The notes beneath the pieces are model-generated. The model saw only the letters and a list, made by a program, of their open reading frames with translations. It did not search any database and was not told the origin of the DNA. This document shows, in pieces, positions 1 to 8,773 of a stretch of 64,000 nucleotides of DNA (position 1 is the stretch's first letter; each line of letters begins with the position of its first letter). The stretch is from Egibacter rhizosphaerae. Lineage in GTDB: Bacteria > Actinomycetota > Nitriliruptoria > Euzebyales > Egibacteraceae. The stretch spans positions 3,410,001 to 3,474,000 of the forward strand of contig NZ_CP036402.1 of assembly GCF_004322855.1 (NCBI RefSeq). The letters are read 5' to 3'. The translations under genes were made by a program, and so were the position numbers.

Positions 1-1248
1 GGCCGCGCCGACGTCTCGGTCGATCACCCCGTGCTAGTCGACGCCGAGCCGGCCGAGGCCGGCGTCGATCCGGACGCGCTCGCCGCGATCGACGACACGC
101 TGGCCGAATACGCCGGCAGGGAGGAGGACTCGTTGTTCGCGGGCGCGGTCGCCCTCGTCGCCCACGAGGGACAGGTCGTGCACGAGAGCGCCGTGGGCGA
201 CGCCGAGGCGTTCGCTCGCGGAGAGGACGTGGTCGAGCCGATCGACGAGTCTCGCGCGATGACCACCGACACGGTGTTCGACCAGGCCTCGATCACGAAG
301 GTCGCAGCCACCACCGCGGCAGTGATGCAGCTGGTGGAGGAGGGCGTGCTCGACCTCGACGACCCGCTCTCCGCGCACCTCGACCGCTTCGACGGCGCCA
401 AGGGCGACATCACGTTGCGCCAGATGCTCACGCATCGCTCGGGGCTGCGGCCGTGGCAGCCCACGTGGATGCACGGCACGGGGGCCGACGAGGTGCTCGA
501 CTACCTCGCCGACCTCGACCCCCAGGCCGCCCCGGGCGAGAGCTACGCCTACTCCGACCTCGGGTTCATGCTGCTCGCGGCGGTGGTCGAGTCGGCGACC
601 GACATCCCGTTCGACGAGCACGTGCGCGAGCGGGTCCACGAACCGCTCGGCATGGCCGACACCCGGTACCTGCCGGCCGAGGACGGGGGCCCGTTCGCGG
701 CCACCAGCCACGGCAACCCGTACGAGCACGGCATGGTGGAACACGAATGGCCGTACGCGATCATCGGCGACGTCGACCCCGGTGATTTCGACGGGTGGCG
801 CGAGTACACGCTGGCCGGGGAGGTCAACGACGGCAACGCCTGGTACGGCTGGGAAGGCGTCGCGGGGCACGCCGGTCTGTTCGCCACCGCCCGCGACCTC
901 GCCCGGTTCGGCCAGACGATGCTGAACGAGGGCGGCTACGGCGATGCGACCCTCGCGGGGCCGGACACCGTCGAGGCGTTCCTCGACACCCCGTTCGATG
1001 CGGGGCAGGCGCACGGGTTCCAGACCGGCGAGCTGTCGGGCGGCGGTTACGGCCACGGCGGCTTCACCGGCACGGAGTTCGCGTTCGATCCCGAGCACGA
1101 CCTCGTCGTCGTGCTGCTGACCAACCGCCAGCACCGGGGCACCGAGCGCCCCTGGGACCTGCACCCGATCGACATCTACCCGGCGATCACCCCCGCTTGG
1201 AACGACGTGCAGGGGCATGCGCTCGAGGCCGTTGGCGCGGAGGGCTGA
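1..1248 (+). CDS. Serine hydrolase, beta-lactamase/PBP4* fold (5' end cut by window)
   Basis: This is a penicillin-binding-protein-like serine hydrolase (class C beta-lactamase / esterase family). The catalytic SxxK motif reads S-I-T-K in 'FDQASITKV', the second motif is Y-S-D in 'YAYSDLGF', and a late H-G-G motif in 'YGHGGFTGTEF' replaces the KTG box, as is common in this family. A GTG occurs at 31, but the frame stays open to base 1 and the residues before it (G-R-A-D-V-S-V-D-H-P) look like coding sequence. The gene therefore probably starts upstream, either as a longer hydrolase or as the C-terminal half of a fusion. There is no lipobox or signal peptide in the visible part. Substrate is unknown; cell-wall peptide or ester hydrolysis are the usual roles. 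Its stop codon lies inside a short tandem repeat. Confidence 0.82.
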   Translation, partial: GRADVSVDHPVLVDAEPAEAGVDPDALAAIDDTLAEYAGREEDSLFAGAVALVAHEGQVVHESAVGDAEAFARGEDVVEPIDESRAMTTDTVFDQASITKVAATTAAVMQLVEEGVLDLDDPLSAHLDRFDGAKGDITLRQMLTHRSGLRPWQPTWMHGTGADEVLDYLADLDPQAAPGESYAYSDLGFMLLAAVVESATDIPFDEHVRERVHEPLGMADTRYLPAEDGGPFAATSHGNPYEHGMVEHEWPYAIIGDVDPGDFDGWREYTLAGEVNDGNAWYGWEGVAGHAGLFATARDLARFGQTMLNEGGYGDATLAGPDTVEAFLDTPFDAGQAHGFQTGELSGGGYGHGGFTGTEFAFDPEHDLVVVLLTNRQHRGTERPWDLHPIDIYPAITPAWNDVQGHALEAVGAEG

Positions 1249-1310
1249 CACCGCGGGTGGGCTGAGACCGCGGGGGGCTGAGACCGCGGGTGGGCTGAGA
1301 CCGCGGAGGA
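1244..1310. repeat. GC-rich tandem repeat, unit about 17 bp, 4 copies
   Basis: Four imperfect copies of a unit close to GCTGAGACCGCGGGTGG run head to tail, the second shortened by about one base. The first copy contains the TGA stop of the serine hydrolase gene. No protein or hairpin function is evident. The array fills the spacer before the GGDEF-EAL gene. Confidence 0.8.
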
Positions 1311-1383
1311 GTGACCCCGCAGCGGCCGGGCGCGCCCAACACGCTCGCTAAGCCCTGCCCGCGCCCGGCCGACAGGTCCTGTA

Positions 1384-4041
1384 ATGACGTTTCGAGTGCT
1401 CGCCCACGCCGTCCTGATCGCGCTCGTCGCGGCGTACGCCGTGGTGCCCGGCTGGCCGTGGCTCGGCGGGGGGACGATCCTGAACCCGTACTACCTCACC
1501 GTCGCGGTGAGCATGTTCGTCCTCGTCGTCGCGGTGGCGCGGCAGCGCCCCGAGCCGCGGTGGCCGTGGGGCCTGCTGGTCGCCGTGACCGCGGCCTGGG
1601 CGCTCGGGGACATCCGCTACGACACGCTGACCACCGAGCCCGCCCTGTCGTTGGCGGACGCGCTGTACGTGCCCGGTTACTTGGCGATCGTCGGTCTAGT
1701 CGTCTACTTCCTGCGCGCGGGCGCGCGTCGCAAGGGCGCCGACAGCCTCATCGAGGCGGCCCTGGTGGGGGTCGCGGCGCTGCTCTCGGTGTGGGTGCTC
1801 GTCATCGAGCCGGCGCTCGGCGAACCCGGCGCCTCCACCCTCGAGCGGTTCACCGTGGCCCTGTACCCCGTGCTCGGGGCCGTGCTGCTGGTGCTCGTCG
1901 CCCAGCTCCTGCTCGAGCCGACGACGCGGGGTCCTGCCGCCGCCCTGCTGGGCGTGGGCATGGCCATGACGTTCGTCGCCGACATCGTCTACGCCGTGCT
2001 GCAACAGACCGCGGCGTTCGCGACAGACGCGGTGCCGGTGGTCGAGGCGGCGTGGCTGGCGCAGTACGCGCTGTTCGCGCTCGCGGCACTGCATCCGAGC
2101 ATGCGCGAGCTCGGCCGCCCGTCGCAGCCGTCGGGCGCGGCGTTCGGCGCCGGCCGCCTGGTCGTGGCCGGCGCGGCACTGGTCGCGGTGCCCGGCGTCT
2201 ACGCGTTCGCACACGAGCTCGGGCACGAACCGAACGCCTGGAGCATCGCCCTGGCGACCGCGATGGTCGTCCCGCTGGTGCTCTGGCGCTTCGCGCGTTT
2301 GCGGCGCGACCTCCAGGAGGCGCACGACGAGGTCGCGGCCCGCGAGGCCTACTACCGCTCCGTCGCGACCCACGCGAGCGACGTGTTCCTGGTCGTCGCC
2401 GCCGACGGGACGGTCCGTGACGCCTCACGTGCGCTCGAGGGTCTGGCGGGAACCGCCCCGTCAACGCTCGTCGGCGCTCCGCTGCGGTCGCTGGTCCATG
2501 AGGAGGACCACGAGCTCGCCGACATGCTGCTGGCGAGGGCTGCCCGCGCGCCCGGCGACACCGCGTGCGGCGAGCTGCGCCTGGCCTCGGGGGACGGCCC
2601 CGTGGTGTGGACCGCGGTGCGGTGCACGAACCTGCTCAGCGAGCCGGCCGTGTGCGGAATCGTCGTCAACATCCACGACGCGACGGCGCGCAAGCAGGTG
2701 GAGCAGGAACTCGCCCATCAGGCATTGCACGACCCCCTGACCGGGCTGGCGAACCGAGTGCTGCTCGAGGACCGGATCGGCCAGGCCCTCACTCGGCGCG
2801 CGCGGAACGGCCAGGGGGTCGCGGTCCTGTTCTGCGACCTCGACGGCTTCAAGGTCATCAACGACTCCCTCGGCCACGCGGCCGGCGACGAGCTTCTGGA
2901 CGCGATGGCCCGCCGGCTGGATGGTGTCGTCCGCGAGTCCGACACGGTCGCTCGTATGGGCGGCGACGAGTTCGCCGTGCTGCTGGAGGGCGAGAGTGAC
3001 CTGGAGGAGGCCGTCGCCGCCGGTCAGCGTGTCCGCGCCGTCGCCGCGGACCCGTTCCTCGTCGCCGGCCGGGAGGTCATCGTCACCGCCAGCGTCGGGG
3101 TCGTGGCGGTGGGCCCCGACGAGCAGGCCACTGCCGACGGACTGCTGCGCGACGCGGACATCGCCATGTACCGGGCGAAGGAGGCGGGTCGCGACGCCGT
3201 AATGTGCTACGAGGAGGGCATGCGCGAGACCGCGCAGCGACGCCTCGCCCTCGAGGCCGACCTCCGCTCGGTGATCGAGCGCGACGAGCTCGTAGTGCAC
3301 TACCAGCCGATCGTGCAGCTCGATGGGCATCGCGTGGTGGGTTACGAAGCGCTGGTCCGCTGGCAGCATCCCACCCGCGGGCTGCTCTACCCGAACGAGT
3401 TCATTCCCGTCGCCGAGCAGACGGGCGCGATCGTGGCGCTCGGCGCCTGGGTGCTGCGGGAGGCCTGCCGTGACGCCGCCTCGTGGGAGGCGCCCGAGGA
3501 CGGCGCTCCGCTCACGCTGAGCGTGAACCTCTCCGGACGCCAGCTCAGCGACCCCGGGCTGTCCGGGCACGTCGTCGATGCGCTGGCCGCGAGCGGGCTA
3601 CCACCCGAGCGCCTGACCCTGGAGCTCACCGAGTCGGTGCTCGTCGGTGAGCCAGCGCGGACCGCCGAACGCCTCCACGAGCTCAAGGCTCTGGGCGTCC
3701 AGCTGGCCATCGACGACTTCGGCGTCGGGTACTCGTCCCTCAGCTACCTGCGGCAGTTCCCCGCCGACATCCTGAAGATCGACCGTTCCTTCATCGACAC
3801 GATCAACGACCCAGCGAAGCTACCGGCGATGATCCGCGGTCTGCTCGAGCTCGGCGACACGCTCCACCTGCAGACCGTGGCCGAGGGCATCGAGACGCCG
3901 GAGCAACTCGCCGCGCTGTCCGGGTCTGGTTGCACGATGGGGCAGGGCTTCTTCTTCGCGAAGCCGGCGCCAGGTCCGCTGCATCCCGGCGCGTTGACAG
4001 CCGAGGGGACCGGAGCCCTCAGCGACGTGCTGCCGAGCTGA
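1384..4041 (+). CDS. Membrane GGDEF-EAL protein with PAS domain (cyclic-di-GMP turnover)
   Basis: This 885-residue protein has about eight hydrophobic segments in residues 1-300, a PAS-like domain around 316-430 ('YYRSVATHASDVFLVVAADG'), a GGDEF domain around 440-600 and an EAL domain around 615-870. The cyclase active-site motif is intact (G-G-D-E-F, about residues 526-530). The phosphodiesterase signature E-A-L-V-R-W (about 655) and the 'DDFGVGYSSL' loop are also present, so both activities are possible; which dominates cannot be told from sequence. The N-terminal membrane block resembles MASE-type sensors, but I cannot name its ligand. It is monocistronic, with ATG chosen just after a GC-rich spacer, and the next gene follows 150 bp later. 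Tandem GGDEF-EAL proteins usually have one dominant activity. Confidence 0.93.
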   Translation: MTFRVLAHAVLIALVAAYAVVPGWPWLGGGTILNPYYLTVAVSMFVLVVAVARQRPEPRWPWGLLVAVTAAWALGDIRYDTLTTEPALSLADALYVPGYLAIVGLVVYFLRAGARRKGADSLIEAALVGVAALLSVWVLVIEPALGEPGASTLERFTVALYPVLGAVLLVLVAQLLLEPTTRGPAAALLGVGMAMTFVADIVYAVLQQTAAFATDAVPVVEAAWLAQYALFALAALHPSMRELGRPSQPSGAAFGAGRLVVAGAALVAVPGVYAFAHELGHEPNAWSIALATAMVVPLVLWRFARLRRDLQEAHDEVAAREAYYRSVATHASDVFLVVAADGTVRDASRALEGLAGTAPSTLVGAPLRSLVHEEDHELADMLLARAARAPGDTACGELRLASGDGPVVWTAVRCTNLLSEPAVCGIVVNIHDATARKQVEQELAHQALHDPLTGLANRVLLEDRIGQALTRRARNGQGVAVLFCDLDGFKVINDSLGHAAGDELLDAMARRLDGVVRESDTVARMGGDEFAVLLEGESDLEEAVAAGQRVRAVAADPFLVAGREVIVTASVGVVAVGPDEQATADGLLRDADIAMYRAKEAGRDAVMCYEEGMRETAQRRLALEADLRSVIERDELVVHYQPIVQLDGHRVVGYEALVRWQHPTRGLLYPNEFIPVAEQTGAIVALGAWVLREACRDAASWEAPEDGAPLTLSVNLSGRQLSDPGLSGHVVDALAASGLPPERLTLELTESVLVGEPARTAERLHELKALGVQLAIDDFGVGYSSLSYLRQFPADILKIDRSFIDTINDPAKLPAMIRGLLELGDTLHLQTVAEGIETPEQLAALSGSGCTMGQGFFFAKPAPGPLHPGALTAEGTGALSDVLPS

Positions 4042-4194
4042 GCGCCGCTGCGTGGCACTGCCGCGCTGACCGCAGTCCCCAGGGCCCCGCGCTTGATCGC
4101 CCTCTCGCCCGTGGGCGCTGACCGGGGAATCCTCGATCGGGCCGATCGCTACCCTGAGGACGCCCCGGCCAGCCTGCCCTCGGAGCCCTCGCGC

Positions 4195-5811
4195 GTGACC
4201 GTCCTGGCGGACCGCTACGAACTCGCCGAGCTGCTGGGCTCGGGTGGGATGGCGCGCGTGCACGCCGCCTACGACCGCCGTCTCGATCGCCGTGTCGCGG
4301 TCAAGCTCGTGCACGACGAGTTGCTCGACGCGGATCCGAACAGCCGGCAGCGCCTGTTGCGCGAGGCCCGGTCGGCGGCGCGACTCGACCATCCCAACAC
4401 CGTCGCGGTGCACGACGTGGGCGAGGACGACGGGCGTCCCTTCGTCGTCATGGAGCTGGTCGAGGGCGCCACCCTCGCGGACCGGCTCCGGGCGCGTGGC
4501 CGGATCCCCGCCGACGAGGCGGTCGCGATCGGGCGGGCGGTTCTCGACGCGCTGGAGGCCGCGCACGCCCGCGGGTTGGTGCACCGCGACGTGAAGCCCT
4601 CCAACGTGCTGCTGCCCACGCGGGGCGGCGTGAAGTTGGCCGACTTCGGCATCGCGAAGGCCCTCGACACCGCCACCGGCGGGGTGACCGGCACTGGCCA
4701 GGTGGTCGGCAGCCCTCGCTACCTCGCGCCCGAGCAGGCCGCGGGGCGCGAGCCATCGGCGGCCAGCGACCTCTACTCGCTGGGGGTGGTGCTCTACGAG
4801 TGCCTGGCCGGCCACCCGCCCTTCGAGCGGTCGAACCCGGTGGCGGTGGCGCTCGCCCACCAGCAGGACCCGCTGCCACCACTGCGTGACCATGCACCGC
4901 ACGTCGCCCCGGCGCTCGTGACGACGGTGGAGCGCGCGCTGGCCAAGGACCCGGCCGACCGCTTCGTGGATGCCGCCGAGATGCGCGCCCACCTTCGAGC
5001 CGACGGCGAGACCGTCGCGGCCAGCGAGCCCACGCCGACGCCGGGGGAAACCGCGGCGCTGCGACCCGAGGATGCGCCTCCGTCCGGTCCTGCGGGATCG
5101 CGTCGCTGGCAGCTGGCCGCGTTGCTCACCGGGGGTGTGCTGGCCGTCATCGCGCTCGCGAGCCTGCTGCTGGGCGAGGATGCGCCCGACGACCCCCTCG
5201 GACCCACGGACGAGGCGGCACCCGGCGCCGAGCCCGAGGGGCCGGAGGTCGACCCCGGCACCTCCGAGCCTGACCAGGGTGCTGACGCCGAAGAGGCCGA
5301 TGAGGGAGAGGCGGACGCCCGGGACCTCGATGAGCTGATCGGCGACCTCGCGCGCGATCCGGGGGCGGCGGGCGAGCGCGGTGAGGACCTCCTCCAAGAA
5401 CTGATGAACGTCCGCGAGGAGGACGAGGGGGCCGAACGCGCCGAGGAGGCCCGCGACGCCATCGAGGAGGTCGCGGACTGGATCGCCGACGACGAGCTCG
5501 AGGCGGAGGTCGGTCGCGAGGCCGTCGAGGCGCTCGAGCCGGTCGGCCGTCCCGATGCCCCGGAGCTCGCTGAGGTCAGCGCGCTCTTCGCCGAGGTCGC
5601 GATCGATCGACGCGCCTGGGGCGAGAAGGGCGAGGACTTGTTGAGCGATCTCGAGGACCTGCTCGAGGCGGAGGAGGCCGAGGACCGCGCCGATGACGCC
5701 GGGGAGCTGATCAACGACCTCGAGGAGTGGATCGCCGACGCCGAGATCGACGACGAGCGCGGGCGCCGAGCCCAGCAGGTCCTCGAGCCGGTGGCCGATG
5801 CAGCGACCTGA
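4195..5811 (+). CDS. Ser/Thr protein kinase, one TM segment, acidic repeated ectodomain
   Basis: This is a PknB-type bacterial Hanks kinase. The cytoplasmic kinase domain has the glycine loop 'LLGSGGMARVHAAYD', ATP-binding Lys37, catalytic H-R-D (130-132) with 'KPSN', D-F-G (150-152) and an A-P-E motif; one membrane helix follows at about 305-327. The start used is GTG 4195 ('VTVLADRYEL'), about nine bases after GGAG; an in-frame TTG at 4093 would add 34 residues of unconserved sequence. The extracellular part (about 328-538) is very acidic. After an Asp/Glu/Pro linker it contains two related helical units of about 75 residues, sharing 'GERGEDLL'/'GEKGEDLL', 'DWIADDE'/'EWIADAE' and 'LEPV' endings. 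This is neither a PASTA nor another sensor I recognise. Substrates are unknown. Confidence 0.93.
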   Translation: MTVLADRYELAELLGSGGMARVHAAYDRRLDRRVAVKLVHDELLDADPNSRQRLLREARSAARLDHPNTVAVHDVGEDDGRPFVVMELVEGATLADRLRARGRIPADEAVAIGRAVLDALEAAHARGLVHRDVKPSNVLLPTRGGVKLADFGIAKALDTATGGVTGTGQVVGSPRYLAPEQAAGREPSAASDLYSLGVVLYECLAGHPPFERSNPVAVALAHQQDPLPPLRDHAPHVAPALVTTVERALAKDPADRFVDAAEMRAHLRADGETVAASEPTPTPGETAALRPEDAPPSGPAGSRRWQLAALLTGGVLAVIALASLLLGEDAPDDPLGPTDEAAPGAEPEGPEVDPGTSEPDQGADAEEADEGEADARDLDELIGDLARDPGAAGERGEDLLQELMNVREEDEGAERAEEARDAIEEVADWIADDELEAEVGREAVEALEPVGRPDAPELAEVSALFAEVAIDRRAWGEKGEDLLSDLEDLLEAEEAEDRADDAGELINDLEEWIADAEIDDERGRRAQQVLEPVADAAT

Positions 5812-5891
5812 CCTCGGCTCGCCGTGGGCACCGTGCACGTGACGGTGGCGGTGGGCGTAGTCGCGGTTGCCACTGGGGTGACGACAGGTAC

Positions 5892-7025
5892 CTAGGTTCG
5901 CAGGGCGGGATCGCCCCTCGTGGCCTTCTCGGCTCCACCCTTCATGATGGTGATGGAGTTGGTGGGGAGTCGGACCCGAACGGGATCATCCGGCTCGGCG
6001 ATGGGCTCCAGGTCCGGGTCGTACTCGTCGATGACTACTTCCGTTCCGGCCACCTTGACCCAATGGCGCCGGAGAGGCCCGAGGAACTGGCTCCCGATGA
6101 GCGATCCCTGGATCTCGGCTCCCGCAGTCGCGGAGCCGTCGACATCGACGGAGAGCGCCTCCGGTCGGATCACGAGGGCGGTTTCCTCCCCTTCGCTCAC
6201 GTCGCCGCCCGAGATGCGCGCGCCGTCGAACTCGAGTCGCTGATGGTCCGCTAGCTCGACGACGATCTGTCCCTCGGCGAACTTGCGCATCTCGCAAGGG
6301 ATGAAATTGTTCATCCCGATGAAGTCCGCAACGAAAGGGGTCTCGGGCTCGTAGTAGAGCTCGTGGGGCGTGCCGGACTGCTCGATTCGTCCGTCGAACA
6401 TCACCGCGACGGCGTCACCCATTGCCAAGGCCTCTTCTTGGTCGTGAGTGACATAGAGCGTGGTGATGCCGAGCCGCTGCTGCAACGCGCGGAGATCGGT
6501 CCGCAGCCGCGCTCTGAGCTTCGCGTCGAGGTTGGAGAGGGGCTCGTCCATGAGCAACACCTCGGGCTCGGTCACGACCGATCGTGCGAGGGCCGTGCGC
6601 TGCTGCTGTCCCCCGGACAGCTGCCGCGGATAGCGCTTGGCCAGGCCCTCCAGCCCCATGAGCTCCAGGGTCTCCCGGGTGCGCCGCTCGACCGTCTCCT
6701 TGTCGATCTTCGCGGTACGCAGGCCGTACGCCACGTTGTCCTCGACGGTCATGTGCGGGAAGAGGGCATAGTCCTGGAACACGATGGACGTTGGCCGCCG
6801 GTGCGCCGATCGTCCGATCTGTGAGACCCCGCCGATGAGGACGTCCCCGTCGTCGGGATCGACGAATCCGGCGATCATCCGCAGGGTCGTGGTCTTCCCG
6901 CACCCACTCGGGCCGAGTAGGCACGTGAAACTGCCACGCTCGATCGCCATGTCGACGTGGTCGACGGCCACATCCTCCCCGAACGTCTTCCGGAGGTTCA
7001 CCAGCTGCAAGTGTGCGTCGGCCAT
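5892..7025 (-). CDS. ABC transporter ATPase, FbpC/AfuC type (3-gene importer)
   Basis: This is the nucleotide-binding subunit (377 residues) of an importer of the FbpABC/AfuABC class. It has Walker A 'GPSGCGKTT', signature 'LSGGQQQR', Walker B 'VLLMDEP' and the switch His in 'YVTHDQEEA', followed by a C-terminal TOBE-like regulatory domain. ATG 7025 is chosen because it lies 10 bp after the permease stop with TGAGGAC upstream; the frame stays open further 5' but reads through the permease gene. It is the last gene of the operon. Databases often call this family ferric-iron or spermidine/putrescine ATPase. Here the neighbours are two phosphatases and an inositol-dehydrogenase-like enzyme, which favours an organophosphate substrate; that choice is inference. 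Confidence 0.9.
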   Translation of the reverse strand: MADAHLQLVNLRKTFGEDVAVDHVDMAIERGSFTCLLGPSGCGKTTTLRMIAGFVDPDDGDVLIGGVSQIGRSAHRRPTSIVFQDYALFPHMTVEDNVAYGLRTAKIDKETVERRTRETLELMGLEGLAKRYPRQLSGGQQQRTALARSVVTEPEVLLMDEPLSNLDAKLRARLRTDLRALQQRLGITTLYVTHDQEEALAMGDAVAVMFDGRIEQSGTPHELYYEPETPFVADFIGMNNFIPCEMRKFAEGQIVVELADHQRLEFDGARISGGDVSEGEETALVIRPEALSVDVDGSATAGAEIQGSLIGSQFLGPLRRHWVKVAGTEVVIDEYDPDLEPIAEPDDPVRVRLPTNSITIMKGGAEKATRGDPALRT

Positions 7026-7035
7026 GGGCGAGTCC

Positions 7036-8691
7036 TCACAGTTCGAAGAGGCGGACGCGACCGCGGGTCGCCACGCGGAAGACGGCGAGCGCCGCAAAGG
7101 TGATGAGCATCAGCGCCGAGGACATGGCGGCGGCCTCGCCCCAGTAACCGTGCTCCGCCAGGCCCATGATGGACACCGAAGCCAGCTGGTTGCCGGGACT
7201 GGTCAGAAAGATCACGGCGCTGAGGGTGTTGATCGACTTCACGAACGCGTAGACGAACGCGGCCGTGAACGCGCCTTTCATGAGCGGGAGCATGATCGTT
7301 CGGAACGTGCGTAAGCCGCTGGCCCCGAGGTCGGCCGCGCTCTCGTCGATCGAGGAGCCGATCTGATGCAAGGCGGACACCCCGCTGCGATAACCGACGG
7401 GAAGGTTCCTGATGATCATCGACATGATGATGATGAAGGCGGTCCCGGTGAGCACGAGGGGCTCAGTGTTGAACGTGATCACGTAGGCGATCCCCAGCAT
7501 TGTTCCGGGGAGCGCGGCGGGCAGTACGCAAAGGGCATCGAGGGCCCCGCGACCAGGTACCCATCGTCGGTGGAGGAAGAAGCCGGCCGCCGCGGCGAAG
7601 AACGCGCAGACGAACGCGGCAATCGCGGCGTACACGGCGCTGTTCTGCAGATCGCCGGTGCGGAACAGCACGTAGTCGAGGTGGTCGGCCGTCAGTGACC
7701 AGTCGATGCCCCACGTGGTGGTGATGGCGCCCGCGAAGATGCTCGCGTAGGTGATCAGCAGGAAGGCGGTCACCACGCCCATGAACACGGCGAGCCCCCA
7801 GCGCACGGCGGGGGGCGTGGGGATCGGCGACAGCGAGCTCTCCTTGCCCGTGACCGTGACGTAGGAGCGGTGACTCAGGATGCGGCGCTGGATCAGGAAG
7901 AAGAGCAGCGCCGGCAGCAGGAGCACCGCGGAGAGCACGGCCGCGACACCGAGGTCGAATCTCCCGGTGACCTGCATGAAGGCCTCAACGGCCAGCACAC
8001 GGTAGTCACCACCGACGAGCAGTGGGTTGCCGAAGTCCGCCAGCACGAACATCGCGACGAGGAGCGCGGCGCTGAGTAACCCGGGCATCGCCAGCGGCAG
8101 CGTGACCGTGCGGATGACGCCGAACCAGCTGCGGCCCAGATCCCGCGCCGCCCACTCCAGCGCCGGGCTCTGGTTGCGCAACACCGACGCGAGCGAGAGG
8201 ACGGCGACCGGGTACAGGGAGAACGTCTGCACGATCCAGATGCCGCTGAGGCCGTACGCGTCGACCTCGAGCCCGAGCAATTCGTAGGTGAGCAGGCCAC
8301 GGCGACCGAACAGCAACAGCAAGGCCAGGCCCAGCGCGAAGGGGGGCGATACCAGCGGCAGTAGCGAGATGAACCGAAAGAACCGCTTCCCGGGTATGTC
8401 GTCGCGGGTGAGTGCGAACGCGAAGAGGAAACCGGTAACCGTCGCGGTGACGGTGGAGAGCACGACCATTACCGCCGTGTTGCGAGTGATGCCCCGAAGG
8501 CGCTCGCTCGTGAGGTAGTCCAGCCAATCCCCACCGCGAGGCTCGAACAGCAGGGCCACCGTCGGCCACAGGACGAAGATCAACAGGACGATCGCCATGA
8601 CCGCCGCGACCACGTAGGACGAAGGGTCCTGCTGGACCTGTCGCAACAAGCCCGAGGTGGCGGATCTCCGCGGAGCGGTCTGCGTGGCCAT
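7036..8691 (-). CDS. ABC transporter permease, fused double-domain FbpB/AfuB type
   Basis: This 551-residue integral membrane protein contains two BPD-type permease halves, as in FbpB/AfuB, with about twelve helices. Each half carries an EAA-like cytoplasmic loop: 'EWAARDLGRSWFGVIRTVTLPLAMPG' (quoted in part) in the first and 'DESAADLGASGLRTFRTIMLP' (in part) in the second. It forms the membrane channel for the solute-binding protein encoded upstream and the ATPase encoded 10 bp downstream. A gap of 82 bp separates it from the binding-protein gene. The first 25 residues are a short basic cytoplasmic leader. The fused permease architecture is typical of iron, thiamine, putrescine, phosphonate and sugar-phosphate importers, so it does not fix the substrate by itself. 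Confidence 0.9.
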   Translation of the reverse strand: MATQTAPRRSATSGLLRQVQQDPSSYVVAAVMAIVLLIFVLWPTVALLFEPRGGDWLDYLTSERLRGITRNTAVMVVLSTVTATVTGFLFAFALTRDDIPGKRFFRFISLLPLVSPPFALGLALLLLFGRRGLLTYELLGLEVDAYGLSGIWIVQTFSLYPVAVLSLASVLRNQSPALEWAARDLGRSWFGVIRTVTLPLAMPGLLSAALLVAMFVLADFGNPLLVGGDYRVLAVEAFMQVTGRFDLGVAAVLSAVLLLPALLFFLIQRRILSHRSYVTVTGKESSLSPIPTPPAVRWGLAVFMGVVTAFLLITYASIFAGAITTTWGIDWSLTADHLDYVLFRTGDLQNSAVYAAIAAFVCAFFAAAAGFFLHRRWVPGRGALDALCVLPAALPGTMLGIAYVITFNTEPLVLTGTAFIIIMSMIIRNLPVGYRSGVSALHQIGSSIDESAADLGASGLRTFRTIMLPLMKGAFTAAFVYAFVKSINTLSAVIFLTSPGNQLASVSIMGLAEHGYWGEAAAMSSALMLITFAALAVFRVATRGRVRLFEL

Positions 8692-8773
8692 CGTCTCCTC
8701 GTGAGCGGTCGTCGGACTCGCACCAAGCGGGGCGCAACAGCTCGGAGCTCGCCGCGCCCCGCCCAGCCACTAC

